DNA of 64,000 nucleotides, from contig JASIAM010000127.1 of NCBI GenBank assembly GCA_030041985.1, positions 33,285 to 97,284 of the forward strand. The letters run 5' to 3'. The notes below the pieces were generated by a model. The model worked only from the letters and a program-made list of their open reading frames with translations. It did no database searches and was not told where the DNA came from. The first letter of the stretch is position 1, and each line of letters starts with the position of its first letter. Source of the DNA: Bryobacteraceae bacterium (GTDB lineage Bacteria; Acidobacteriota; Terriglobia; Bryobacterales; Bryobacteraceae). Position numbers and translations under genes: made by a program. Below are positions 1 through 8,306 of this stretch, one piece after another.

Positions 1-351
1 AATATATCGAGCGGCGATGAGGAGAGCATCACCACCAGCACGGTGTTGAACGGCGATCCGATCGGAGCCCCGCAGCGCCCCCTCGGTATCGGACGCGACA
101 CCGTGAGCACGCCCAACATCTACCAGATCGATACGCGGTTGACGCGCACATTGTATTCGTACCGCGAACGGCTGAATGTGAAGTTCATCTTTGAAGCGAA
201 CAACATATTCAACACGCGCAATATCACCTCGACCAGCACAACGGCGGTGACCAACGCTCTCGGCGTGATCACCACTGCGCCAACATTCGCGCCCGTTTCG
301 TCGGTGCTGGAAGGCCGTCTTCTTCAGATCGGAATCCGCGCTGACTTCTGA
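1..351 (+). CDS. TonB-dependent receptor (Oar-like), C-terminal fragment
   Basis: The frame is open from the first base of the window, so the start lies outside. About 116 residues are visible. The pattern is that of the last strands of a TonB-dependent outer-membrane beta-barrel: a segment with EANNIFNTRN, the usual acidobacterial form of the NxFNxxN turn, then a final strand GRLLQIGIRADF ending in phenylalanine, as expected for recognition by the barrel assembly machinery. Large Oar-like receptors with an N-terminal carboxypeptidase-regulatory domain are abundant in this lineage, but that domain is not visible here. Substrate unknown. The stop is followed after 25 bases by the argininosuccinate lyase-like gene. 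Confidence 0.7.
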   Translation, partial: NISSGDEESITTSTVLNGDPIGAPQRPLGIGRDTVSTPNIYQIDTRLTRTLYSYRERLNVKFIFEANNIFNTRNITSTSTTAVTNALGVITTAPTFAPVSSVLEGRLLQIGIRADF

Positions 352-376
352 GGATCTCAGGCGGGCAGCGGCTACC

Positions 377-1843
377 ATGGATGGCATGAGTCCCGAAGCG
401 TTTCCGGCGCGCATTTACGCTGAAACGGTGCTAACGCACAACTTCGAGGATGCCAAGCGGCACTTCCTCGAATCGCTGCTGGATATCCACCGCGCCCACA
501 CAAGAATGCTTGCCCGGCAGGACATCATCACACGAGAGGACGAATGCGCGCTGATCGCCGCTCTCGACGGACTGGATCTCCCCGCGATCTCGCAGACCTT
601 GTATGACGGTTCTCATGAAGACTTGTTCTTTTACATTGAGTCACTGCTGGCGCGGGCAGCCGGGCCCGGCGTCGCCGGTAAGATGCACACGGGGCGCAGC
701 CGGAACGACATAGCCATCACACTGTACCGGATGACGGCGCGGCGGGAATTGCTGCAACTGGCGGATGGTGTCGCCGGGCTGCGATGCGTCCTGCTCGATC
801 TTGCCGGACGGAATCTGGAAACCGTGATGCCCGCCCATACACACACGCAACCGGCGCAGCCAACCACGCTGGGGCATTACCTTCTTGGCGCGAGTGAATT
901 TCTGGCCCGCGATGCGGATCGCATTCGGCATGCATTTGGCTCCGTGAACCTGAGTCCGCTGGGCGCTGCCGCTCTCACCACCACGGGATTTCCCATCGAT
1001 CGCGAACAGACCGCGGATGCGCTCGGATTCGAGGGCCTTGCCGTCAACTCTTATGCGGCGATCGCGGCGATCGATTACATTACAGAAGCGGCCGCAGCCG
1101 TGGCTGTGGCGATGGTGAACCTCGGCAAGTTCATCCAGGATCTGCTCTTGTGGTCCATGCGCGAATTCGCTTTTATCCGGCTCTCGGACGCATTCGTTCA
1201 ATCGTCGAGTATCATGCCGCAGAAGCGAAATCCGGTGGCGCTCGAGCACGCGCGCATTCTTTCAAGCCGCGCGCTCGGCGAGGCACAGGCCGTGCTCACG
1301 TGCGCGCACAATACTCCGTTCGGCGATATTAACGATAGCGAGGACGATTTGCAGCCGCTGGTTTTCACGATGTTCGCTGATGCCGTTCGGGCGTTGAAGC
1401 TGCTCTCCGGCGCGATGCGGACCGTAGAAGTCGATCGCGCGGAGCTGAAGCGGCGCGCCGCGAAAGATTTTCTCACCGTCACCGAACTGGCTGACACGCT
1501 TGTGCGGCGCGAAGGAATGAGCTTTCGGGAAGCGCATGGGCTGCTGGGGCAAGTTGTGCGGGCATGCGGCGATGATGACAACCCGCGGACGATCGCCGCG
1601 GCACTGCTGAGGTTACGTCCGTCTCTGCGTCTCGCTCCGGAAGAGATCGAGCAGGCTCTCGATCCGGCGCACTTCATCAGAATCCGCAACATCGTGGGCG
1701 GCCCCGCGCCCGGGCGAGCGGCAGAGGCACTGACGCAGGCCGTATCGAAACAACGCGAAATCGAATCCTGGATCGAAAGTAAGACTGCACTATTGGATCA
1801 CGCCCGAACCCGGTTGCGGCAACGGCCCAAAGGTCAGCCCTGA
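377..1843 (+). CDS. argH: Argininosuccinate lyase-like enzyme (aspartase/fumarase superfamily)
   Basis: 488 residues. The superfamily signature SSSIMPQKRNP lies at about residues 276-287 and the argininosuccinate lyase motif HTGRSRND at about 104-111. Established role of the family: cleavage of argininosuccinate to arginine and fumarate, a cytosolic tetramer in the last step of arginine synthesis. Two things are odd. The usual LWGGRF-type N-terminus of ArgH is absent and replaced by another start, and no other arginine gene is nearby. It may therefore be a paralogue acting on another N-substituted aspartate, such as the EDDS-lyase-like members. The start ATG at 377 has a second in-frame ATG at 386; no strong ribosome site separates them. 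The superfamily call is firm, the substrate is not. Confidence 0.8.
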   Translation: MDGMSPEAFPARIYAETVLTHNFEDAKRHFLESLLDIHRAHTRMLARQDIITREDECALIAALDGLDLPAISQTLYDGSHEDLFFYIESLLARAAGPGVAGKMHTGRSRNDIAITLYRMTARRELLQLADGVAGLRCVLLDLAGRNLETVMPAHTHTQPAQPTTLGHYLLGASEFLARDADRIRHAFGSVNLSPLGAAALTTTGFPIDREQTADALGFEGLAVNSYAAIAAIDYITEAAAAVAVAMVNLGKFIQDLLLWSMREFAFIRLSDAFVQSSSIMPQKRNPVALEHARILSSRALGEAQAVLTCAHNTPFGDINDSEDDLQPLVFTMFADAVRALKLLSGAMRTVEVDRAELKRRAAKDFLTVTELADTLVRREGMSFREAHGLLGQVVRACGDDDNPRTIAAALLRLRPSLRLAPEEIEQALDPAHFIRIRNIVGGPAPGRAAEALTQAVSKQREIESWIESKTALLDHARTRLRQRPKGQP

Positions 1844-1881
1844 TACTTTGGCAACGGGTAGCGGCGCTTGTAAGAGGCCGT

Positions 1882-2103
1882 TCAGATAAAACAGCCGAGA
1901 CTACCTTCAAAGCCCTGTTCTACTCTGCCATCCGGCCAGACTACAATCGGAACCACGTCTCCGTAGCGCCGGGCTTCGTCAAGTACAGCCTGGCTCAGTT
2001 CCACGCGCCTTTCTTCATAGGCAACCCCAGCCGCTTCCCACTTGCGAAGTAGTTTCACACAGGCGTCACACCCGCGAATAGTATATACAATAGGAACCTG
2101 CAT
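1882..2103 (-). CDS. Glutaredoxin-like thiol-disulfide protein
   Basis: 73 residues with the redox motif CDAC right after the first strand (VYTIRGCDAC, residues 6-15) and the conserved VPIVV segment with the cis-proline near residue 52. This is the minimal glutaredoxin fold, and no signal peptide is present, so it should be cytosolic. The stop of the upstream thioredoxin-like gene lies six bases before its start on the minus strand, so the two are almost certainly co-transcribed. It ends in GCFI rather than a longer helix, so it is at the short end of the family. Confidence 0.75.
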   Translation of the reverse strand: MQVPIVYTIRGCDACVKLLRKWEAAGVAYEERRVELSQAVLDEARRYGDVVPIVVWPDGRVEQGFEGSLGCFI

Positions 2104-2109
2104 TGGCCT

Positions 2110-2736
2110 TCACTGTAAATCCAGCGCATTCGCGAGTAGTTGTCGCATCTCTTTGATAGCGTCCTTTTGCCAGTCGGGAAACCGAGGCAGAAGCCGGGCA
2201 ATCAAAACCTTCAGGTATGCCTGACTTTGGGCTTGCGGCAGGTTCGAGTAAGTAGCGGTTTCGGGCAGGCCAAGTTCTTTCTTCACTTCCGAAGCGATCT
2301 CAGCCAACTCGGCGTGAGCACTGGCAGAGCGCTCGGTGAAATGGGTGATGTAGCGCATGTCTTCCGTGTAGAAGATAAACACCGGAATGGCGCGCGCTTT
2401 GCCATCGTTGCTCAGATATTCGTCCATCATGTCCGGGTTCTCGTCCCGGAGGAAAATCCGGAGACCCATGCCCGTCACATCGGCGATTCGGGCAATGGTA
2501 GGGAGTTCCCGGTAGACGTCGCCGCACCACGCTTCCGCAATGGCCACGATTCTGGCGGGACCGTCCGGCGCCGCAGCCGCCCTTTTGAAAAAGGCAAGAT
2601 CGTCTTGGGTAAGCGCCGAGTTTTTATAATAGAACTCAAATTTATCGTGATTGATCGCCGCGCCGGCCAGAAAGTCTGCGTAAGTCAGGCCCAGATCATA
2701 GCGGGCCGGAGTGATCACTGAAGTAGTAGTTGGCAT
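2110..2736 (-). CDS. Thioredoxin-like family protein (Thioredoxin_9 type)
   Basis: 208 residues. The active-site region reads EAWCGDVYRELP at about residues 68-79: it keeps the first cysteine of a thioredoxin motif but has valine where the second would be, as is usual for the PF14595-type family (WCGDxxR). A cis-proline region (IPVFIFY) follows about 50 residues later. No signal peptide. The protein is probably a monothiol thioredoxin-fold enzyme or a binding protein; its substrate is unknown. It is the first gene of a two-gene unit with the glutaredoxin-like gene six bases downstream. Confidence 0.7.
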   Translation of the reverse strand: MPTTTSVITPARYDLGLTYADFLAGAAINHDKFEFYYKNSALTQDDLAFFKRAAAAPDGPARIVAIAEAWCGDVYRELPTIARIADVTGMGLRIFLRDENPDMMDEYLSNDGKARAIPVFIFYTEDMRYITHFTERSASAHAELAEIASEVKKELGLPETATYSNLPQAQSQAYLKVLIARLLPRFPDWQKDAIKEMRQLLANALDLQ

Positions 2737-2922
2737 TTCGTTCTCAATTTTTCGGTTTGCTGGTCATGGCAGGCGTCCTCAGCCCTCAGTTTCCACGCCT
2801 AAACCGCCGGATCCTCCGTCTGGCCGCCCCTTGGCCGGCTCTTCTGCCAAACATGCCGATGCCGGTTGCCTACCCCTAAATACGCTGTGCTGAGCCGGTG
2901 TGGGCGCCGGGCGTGAATTACG
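2737..2922. other. Intergenic region between thioredoxin-like and peroxiredoxin genes
   Basis: 186 bases without a supported gene. It contains a GGCCGCCCCTTGGCCGGC imperfect inverted repeat near 2820-2840, which could form a short hairpin. It lies downstream of the peroxiredoxin gene and upstream of the thioredoxin-like gene, both on the minus strand, so it may hold a terminator for the first and a promoter for the second. No clear promoter boxes were recognised. Confidence 0.3.
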
Positions 2923-3510
2923 CTATTTCGCGGCGAGCTTCTGCACGATCTCCAATGCTTTGGTGACGTGTTGATCCGGCGTCAGCTTGTCATCGGCAGA
3001 AGAAAGTGTGGCGATGATTTTGTGATCTTTGCCAATGACAAAAGTAGTGCGCTCGATAAAGTCATGGTCGATCTCCACGCCGCGCACATCCTTCGCTCCG
3101 GGCCTCGCGCTTTGTGCCGTCAGATTATAGGAGTTTGCAATCTTGCGATCGGAATCGGAGGCGACCGGAAACTTCCCGGCGCAATAATCCGGATCGGCGG
3201 AAAACGCGTTTAGCCGGGCAATGCTATCGGCCGAGACGCCGATGATCGTGGCTCCCGCGGCATCGAACTTTTCTTTGTTCTCGGCGAAGGTATGCGCTTC
3301 AAGATCGCAGCCCTTGGTGAATGCCGAGGGATAGAAATACACGACAGCCGGACCTTTTTTCAGTGCATCCTCCAGGGAAAAGTTAAATTCCTTTCCAGCT
3401 AACGAAGCCCGGGCCGAGAAATCGGGCGCTTTGTCGGCTACTTTGAGCGCAGCCAGAACCGGTAAGCCAACCAGCACAGAAAGGGCCAAGCCTAGAGAAA
3501 TCGTCTTCAT
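2923..3510 (-). CDS. Exported peroxiredoxin (AhpC/TSA, BCP-like)
   Basis: 195 residues from the chosen ATG at 3510, which has a near-perfect ribosome site AAGGAGG eight bases upstream; an upstream in-frame extension to 3552 has none. Residues 1-20 form a signal peptide (MKTISLGLALSVLVGLPVLA) so the enzyme probably works in the periplasm. The peroxidatic cysteine is in FYPSAFTKGCDLE at about residues 56-68, where the family usually has TPxCT. Peroxiredoxins reduce hydrogen peroxide and alkyl hydroperoxides with a thiol partner. A resolving partner is not evident next to it, although two thioredoxin-fold genes lie just downstream on the same strand. The periplasmic location is unusual for this subgroup. 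Confidence 0.85.
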   Translation of the reverse strand: MKTISLGLALSVLVGLPVLAALKVADKAPDFSARASLAGKEFNFSLEDALKKGPAVVYFYPSAFTKGCDLEAHTFAENKEKFDAAGATIIGVSADSIARLNAFSADPDYCAGKFPVASDSDRKIANSYNLTAQSARPGAKDVRGVEIDHDFIERTTFVIGKDHKIIATLSSADDKLTPDQHVTKALEIVQKLAAK

Positions 3511-3740
3511 CGCAATTACCTCCTTAGGTCGAGTTGCAGGGGAGTATAGCACACGTCGAGGCCGCGGTTCTCAATGGTGACTGTGATCGCCGAGCCTGGC
3601 TCAATAGAAATCCGGCTTGGCTTCGATCTCGAAGCGGAAATCCTGAAGACGGGCCACCGCTCGGAAGCTTCAACGTAGCTTATGGGGAGGCCGCAGCACA
3701 ACAGGCCGCAGACTCCAAACGGACCGGTCAAACAGGTCGC

Positions 3741-4973
3741 CTACTTATGCGCGAGCTTCGCAAAGCGCTCTGCGGCCGCTTCCAGTGTTGCCAGTTGCTT
3801 GCAGAAGCAAAAACGCATTTGCTGAGATCCGTCCTGCGGATTCGCGTAGAAGCTCGAGCCAGGTACTCCGATGACGCCCACCTCGCTGAGTAAGTGGCGG
3901 GCAAATGCGAGATCGTCGGCGAAGCCGAAACCTGAAATGTCCGTCATGATGTAGTAGGCACCCTTCGGCCGGAAACAGCGGAAACCGGCATCTTCCAATA
4001 CTGCAAGGAGCTTGTCGCGGCGTACGGCGTAGTCGTGTGAAAGGCTCGCGTAGTATTCGTCGCTTGTTCCAAGCGCAACCGCGCTGGCCTGCTGCAGCGG
4101 CGCGGCCGCGCCAACCGTGAGAAAGTCGTGCACCTTCCGGATCGAGTTAGTGAGATCCGGCGGCGCAATCACCCACCCCACACGCCATCCTGTCACCGCG
4201 AAGGTCTTGCTCATACTATTGATCAGAACCGAGCGCTCTCGCATATTCGGCAGGGTCGCCATGGGGATGTGCCGCTCGCCTTCATAAATTATGTGCTCGT
4301 AAATCTCATCCGTGATCGCCAGTGCGTCGAATTCGCGGCACAAATCTCCGATGTACGCCAGTTCCTGGCGCGTAAACACCTTACCCGTGGGGTTGTTCGG
4401 TGTGTTCAAAATGATTGCTTTCGTTCGCCCGGAAAATGCCCCTCGCAGCTCTTCCGGATCGAAGTTCCAATCCGGCGGATCGAGTCGCACGAAGCGCGGA
4501 ACGGCGCCGCAGAGCTGCACATCCGGCCCGTAGTTTTCATAAAACGGATCGAAACAGATCACTTCGTCGCCGGAATTTATGGTGGCGAGCAGAGAAGCGA
4601 TCATGCCCTCGGTAGCACCGCAAGTGACAGTGATTTCCGCCTCCGCGTCAACTTCCACTCCGTACGAGCGGCGATACTTGGCGGCGATGGCGTCGCGCAG
4701 CGCCTTGGCGCCCCAGGTGATCGCGTACTGATTCAAATCGGCGTCGATCGCCGCATGGGCAGCCTGTTTGATTTCGGCAGGCGCGGCGAAGTCCGGAAAG
4801 CCCTGCGCCAGGTTGACCGCGCCATGGCGCATCGCCAACCGAGTCATCTCGCGAATGACAGACTCGGTAAAATCGCGTGTTCTCAGGCTCTGAAATCGAG
4901 GCCGCGCAGCTTTGCCCGAACGCGCAGCTTTTGCCAAGTCGGTCACGGTTGCTGGAACGGAAGTGCTAGACAT
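3741..4973 (-). CDS. PLP-dependent class I aminotransferase (kynurenine/methionine aminotransferase-like)
   Basis: 410 residues from ATG 4973. The pyridoxal-phosphate lysine is in SMSKTFAVTGWRVGW, and the N-terminal NLAQGFPDF is typical of the kynurenine aminotransferase / YbdL-type methionine aminotransferase group. NTPNNPTGK and the conserved arginine near the C-terminus (QMRFCF) are also present. The enzyme is cytosolic and moves an amino group between an amino acid and a 2-oxoacid; the exact donor cannot be read from sequence. In-frame ATGs at 5000 and 5039 would lengthen it, but the extra residues look non-family and lack ribosome sites, and 4973 has AGAAG upstream. It is transcribed from its own region, divergent from nothing and preceded by the tail of the radical SAM cluster. 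Confidence 0.8.
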   Translation of the reverse strand: MSSTSVPATVTDLAKAARSGKAARPRFQSLRTRDFTESVIREMTRLAMRHGAVNLAQGFPDFAAPAEIKQAAHAAIDADLNQYAITWGAKALRDAIAAKYRRSYGVEVDAEAEITVTCGATEGMIASLLATINSGDEVICFDPFYENYGPDVQLCGAVPRFVRLDPPDWNFDPEELRGAFSGRTKAIILNTPNNPTGKVFTRQELAYIGDLCREFDALAITDEIYEHIIYEGERHIPMATLPNMRERSVLINSMSKTFAVTGWRVGWVIAPPDLTNSIRKVHDFLTVGAAAPLQQASAVALGTSDEYYASLSHDYAVRRDKLLAVLEDAGFRCFRPKGAYYIMTDISGFGFADDLAFARHLLSEVGVIGVPGSSFYANPQDGSQQMRFCFCKQLATLEAAAERFAKLAHK

Positions 4974-5059
4974 AGGTTCTTCTGAAATTTCAGATCTCAT
5001 CGAATGAACGTACGGACGCCCAAGCCCGCCATCAGCCACCGGCTAATTCCTATGGCTAT

Positions 5060-5087
5060 ACTATACCAACTCGACCGATTTTGGCCA
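5060..5087 (-). promoter_or_regulatory. Putative promoter for the aminotransferase
   Basis: On the minus strand a TGGCCA box (5087-5082, four of six matches to TTGACA) is separated by 16 bases from TATAGT (5065-5060, five of six matches to TATAAT). It would give a leader of roughly 80 bases before the ATG at 4973. This is read by eye from a short consensus, so confidence is low. Confidence 0.3.
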
Positions 5088-5089
5088 GA

Positions 5090-6166
5090 TCAGCTACGAC
5101 TAGTGGGTAGAGTCGAGAATGGGCGCGAGCACTCAAGCGAAGGCCGACAGTCTGCGTTGTCCGGCCCGCGCTTGTTCGTCAAGTCCTCGGCCATCGACGC
5201 CTGCAACATTGCGCTGTCTCCGCCGAGCCGCCAAAATTGATAGAACCCATGTACGATACAAGCCTGAAGTTCTTTGGACTGGACTTGGCCGGAAACGATT
5301 CGTCCGACGAAGAACCGGTGACTACCAATTTTCTGGCTTTTTTCGACTTGGATTTCGCGCACCCTCGTTGCAAAGTTTGGGACTGGAATTCCAAAAGTCA
5401 TTGACGGTTTTGTTTCAAACGGGAGTTGCCGCCAGTCTATAGATTCTTTCTTGTGATTGCACGCCAATCGAAACGCAACAGAACACCACGGGAGGGGAAC
5501 GGTACTCACTGCGAGGTGATTGACACGTTCTACAAGATGTGCAGCTAATCTCATTTCCCTGAGCGCGAATCCGAAATAGCCTTTGCCGAGATCTCCAGCG
5601 AGATTCATGGGAAAGATATTCCCGTTTGTCCTATCACCGACACTTGCCAGGTACAAAGGATGGGGCCGAATGAAGGTGACCACTGCAGCCCGCTGTTCGC
5701 GCAGAGTCATCCGTATGTCGGAAGGATCACTTCTCTTGAATTGCGAGTATGCCTGAAGCAGGTAATGGGCCCAAAGGCGAGGTCTCGGCAGACAATAATT
5801 AGTTGACTTCCGCGCTTGAAATAAGATGAATTCTGAGGAGCCGATGGATATAGCCGAGCGGAACCTCAAACTGATCTCGCCCAGCACCCGCTTCGAGCCG
5901 TCTCGCTCACAGAATCTCAATGCGACCGTCCGGAAGCTGTTCTCACTGAGTTTGTGACCCTTGTCAAAGGCGATACAGATACACAGTGGAGCGGTGCAGG
6001 CAGTGGTCAACTGATCTGTAACCTCGTGCGGCGTGCCGATTCCATAGAGCCACACGGATACCTCGGATTGCGGTTCAACCAGGCCGAGTGTGAATTCCTG
6101 GGGAAGTAGCGTATTACCAAACGCGATCTTCTGTATCCTCTTACGGCATTCTTCGATTAAGCGCAC
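5090..6166 (-). CDS. Flavin reductase-like domain protein, last gene of the radical SAM cluster
   Basis: 358 residues from a GTG at 6166 that overlaps the end of the sugar O-methyltransferase-like gene by ten bases. The C-terminal half shows the flavin reductase-like (flavoredoxin) pattern: FPMNLAGDLGKGYFGFALRE near residues 185-204, then IGSHRFFVGRIV near residue 280. In known members the fold binds FMN. The N-terminal 150 residues also contain a flavin-reductase-like stretch and may be a second, degenerate copy. No signal peptide. In this operon it could supply electrons to the radical SAM enzymes or act on the product; that is inference. The C-terminal 35 residues are not family-like. Confidence 0.6.
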   Translation of the reverse strand: MRLIEECRKRIQKIAFGNTLLPQEFTLGLVEPQSEVSVWLYGIGTPHEVTDQLTTACTAPLCICIAFDKGHKLSENSFRTVALRFCERDGSKRVLGEISLRFRSAISIGSSEFILFQARKSTNYCLPRPRLWAHYLLQAYSQFKRSDPSDIRMTLREQRAAVVTFIRPHPLYLASVGDRTNGNIFPMNLAGDLGKGYFGFALREMRLAAHLVERVNHLAVSTVPLPWCSVAFRLACNHKKESIDWRQLPFETKPSMTFGIPVPNFATRVREIQVEKSQKIGSHRFFVGRIVSGQVQSKELQACIVHGFYQFWRLGGDSAMLQASMAEDLTNKRGPDNADCRPSLECSRPFSTLPTSRS

Positions 6167-7335
6167 ATGGGTTGCTCCGAGTCAATTTCATAGAGGCATT
6201 CCACTTCCTTCGCGTTTGGAGCTATATGGCCGTTCCAGCGAGAAATACGGAGCTCCACAGGCCGGCCTTGCGATATGAGATCGGCGGCGCGGCAATGGCC
6301 GAGATACAGAAACCGGCTCCGCGTCATACCAGTTATAACTCTGAGATATTCGTCCATAACTCCATCCGCCAAGTCGGACATTGCGTGAGAGCTGAACGTA
6401 ACATCGACACTTTTCGGCGGTATTTTTTCCATTTCGAACAATGGCATCAGCACCACATCGGAGGCCGCCAGCGTCTCAGCCGTCAGTTCCTGCTCTCCAT
6501 AGAGCAGAAACCTCAATGCGGGGAAGGCTTTCAAAAGATAGTAAGACGCCAAGGCAACACTTTCCGGAACGTCGAAATCGATATACCGCAGATACTCTTG
6601 ATTACGGATGAGGTAGTAAGCCATCCGTCCGTACCCGCCTCCAATCTCTGCGGCCACACATGGGTCACGCTTATGGCGGAGGGGGAGCAGCGACGATATC
6701 TTCTCCGCGCAATAGTGATGATATTCGGCGCCGGACGAAACTAACGTACCTTCGATCCGCACACCAAATGGGTTGCCGATCGGCGGTCCGGCAAGTTCGG
6801 ATATGGCGAAGCGGCCCGACATTTCCGAAAGCCAGTGATCGATACGGTACAAAGCATCGCCGATGTACGCGTGGAGGTAAACATCATCTATCGGGTCGCG
6901 GAAGTAGGCGTTCCGCATGCCGAAAGGCACGGATACCAAACCGGTAGCGCAGGGATCGCGAAAGAAGTTGCGGTAGATCATTTGCAGCCGGCCAATGCCG
7001 CGGCCACGAAGCGCTTCCATCACAGGCGCGAGGCTACTTCTCCGCAGTTCGCTCCACCACCCGGTAGCTTCATAAGCAGCGGAGACACGCTGCTGCGTTG
7101 CGACGGCCTTCGCGTACGCGTTCGAGATTCTCACCAACAGGTCGCGATCGTCGCCCGATTCCTCCAAGCGAGACGCAAACCCATCCCGGACATTCTGCAG
7201 ATTGTAACGGGAATCCCCCTTATAGTAGCGCTCACTATGGGTGGCAAAACGCCTCATACGGTATTGCGCAGGGAGGCGGGTTTTAGCAATGCGCGCTGCT
7301 CGAATCGGGTGGAGCACGTGCTTGATGCGCATCAT
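6157..7335 (-). CDS. Putative sugar O-methyltransferase-like protein
   Basis: 392 residues from ATG 7335. This start overlaps the stop of the preceding radical SAM gene as ATGA, whereas an upstream in-frame start at 7368 would overlap by 37 bases. A SAM-binding motif EIGGGYGRMAYYL lies near the middle, followed by an acidic residue region YIDFDVPE, and later FSSHAMSDL, a pattern seen in the putative sugar O-methyltransferase family that accompanies surface-glycan loci. The N-terminal 150 residues are helical and family-specific. The likely reaction is transfer of a methyl group from SAM to a hydroxyl of a sugar or sugar-like product. The gene is translationally coupled to its upstream neighbour. 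Confidence 0.6.
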   Translation of the reverse strand: MMRIKHVLHPIRAARIAKTRLPAQYRMRRFATHSERYYKGDSRYNLQNVRDGFASRLEESGDDRDLLVRISNAYAKAVATQQRVSAAYEATGWWSELRRSSLAPVMEALRGRGIGRLQMIYRNFFRDPCATGLVSVPFGMRNAYFRDPIDDVYLHAYIGDALYRIDHWLSEMSGRFAISELAGPPIGNPFGVRIEGTLVSSGAEYHHYCAEKISSLLPLRHKRDPCVAAEIGGGYGRMAYYLIRNQEYLRYIDFDVPESVALASYYLLKAFPALRFLLYGEQELTAETLAASDVVLMPLFEMEKIPPKSVDVTFSSHAMSDLADGVMDEYLRVITGMTRSRFLYLGHCRAADLISQGRPVELRISRWNGHIAPNAKEVECLYEIDSEQPMCA

Positions 7336-8306
7336 TGCAGATAGAGAGAGCATACGCAGCGACGGCAAACGGGATTAGCGGCGGGGTTCAGGGTTGACCG
7401 GAAGGCGATCGCCGCAGGACCATTCAGTATGTCTGCGGCGCTGCGATCGGGACCGATTCTACCTATTGGCGAATGGAAGAAACAGGGCCGCACCGTGCCA
7501 TCCGCTTCGATCACTGCCGAGACCCACGGCGCGTTGCACCGCGGGGCAACAGGTGTCACGAGTCCAAGATGGGCGCGGAATTGGTGAACGATCCGGCGCA
7601 GCTTTTCTGGGGTTTCCGCAATAAATCCGCCGCACTGGCCCAGGGCGATCAAGGCCTCCATCTCCGTTTCGAGTGCGGCAATCTGGTCTTCTCGAAGTGC
7701 GATCTCCTGTTGCCGCTTCAGTGGCCAGACTGCCGGGCGATTGAACGCCGTCGAGTGCAGGTCCGCCGCAAGAAAGGAAATGGAATTGAGCCGTAGATCG
7801 TGGGCGGCTTCGACTACTTCGCGTAGGCGCGTATGGTTGGCTCTCTGCACAGTGCACCGGGCAACGATCGGCAGATCGGGGTGGAGGGCACGCACGGCCT
7901 TTACGCCCGCCGCGAGTTTGTCAAAAGCGCCATGCACACCGCGAATGAAATCGTGTAGCGGCGCCGGCCCATCCAGCGAAACGATCAAGTCATCGACGTG
8001 TGTCGCGATCCCGGCTGCATGGCGTTCCAGTAGCAGTCCCGCGGTGAGAAGCGTTACTCGAATTCTTCGTGTGCGCAGCACAGTGCACAGGCCGAAGATA
8101 TCGGGGTGCATCAACGGTTCGCCGCCGGATAGCACTACCCATTTCAGCCCGTAGCCTTCGAGCGATGCCAATTGCGCTTCCAGAGTATCGCGGCTGATCG
8201 CCTCTGTTTCCGTCCGTTTCCAAATGTCACACATACGGCAGCGGCAGTTGCAGCGGCTAAATGGGTTCAGGATCAGGATGGGCAACTGATCGACCAGGCC
8301 GGTCAT
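7332..8306 (-). CDS. Radical SAM protein with SPASM-like C-terminus
   Basis: 324 residues. The radical SAM cluster motif CxxxCxxC is formed by C19, C23 and C26 in RCNCRCRMC, followed by the glycine-rich SGGEPLMHPD. The C-terminal part has RCNAPW, then VRPCFFH and CRRCVCS, i.e. the cysteines of a SPASM/twitch domain able to bind an extra iron-sulfur cluster. Relatives include peptide-modifying and carbohydrate- or alcohol-oxidising enzymes. There is no B12 domain, unlike the other five radical SAM proteins of this operon. Start ATG at 8306 overlaps the amidohydrolase stop as ATGA. No precursor peptide gene was found beside it. Confidence 0.8.
   Translation of the reverse strand: MTGLVDQLPILILNPFSRCNCRCRMCDIWKRTETEAISRDTLEAQLASLEGYGLKWVVLSGGEPLMHPDIFGLCTVLRTRRIRVTLLTAGLLLERHAAGIATHVDDLIVSLDGPAPLHDFIRGVHGAFDKLAAGVKAVRALHPDLPIVARCTVQRANHTRLREVVEAAHDLRLNSISFLAADLHSTAFNRPAVWPLKRQQEIALREDQIAALETEMEALIALGQCGGFIAETPEKLRRIVHQFRAHLGLVTPVAPRCNAPWVSAVIEADGTVRPCFFHSPIGRIGPDRSAADILNGPAAIAFRSTLNPAANPVCRRCVCSLYLQ

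Noticed and set aside
3516..3731. 71-residue minus-strand frame between the peroxiredoxin and the aminotransferase genes
   Set aside because: The sequence is compatible with a degraded gene end, but no family pattern, ribosome site or start fits. It also overlaps the peroxiredoxin upstream region.
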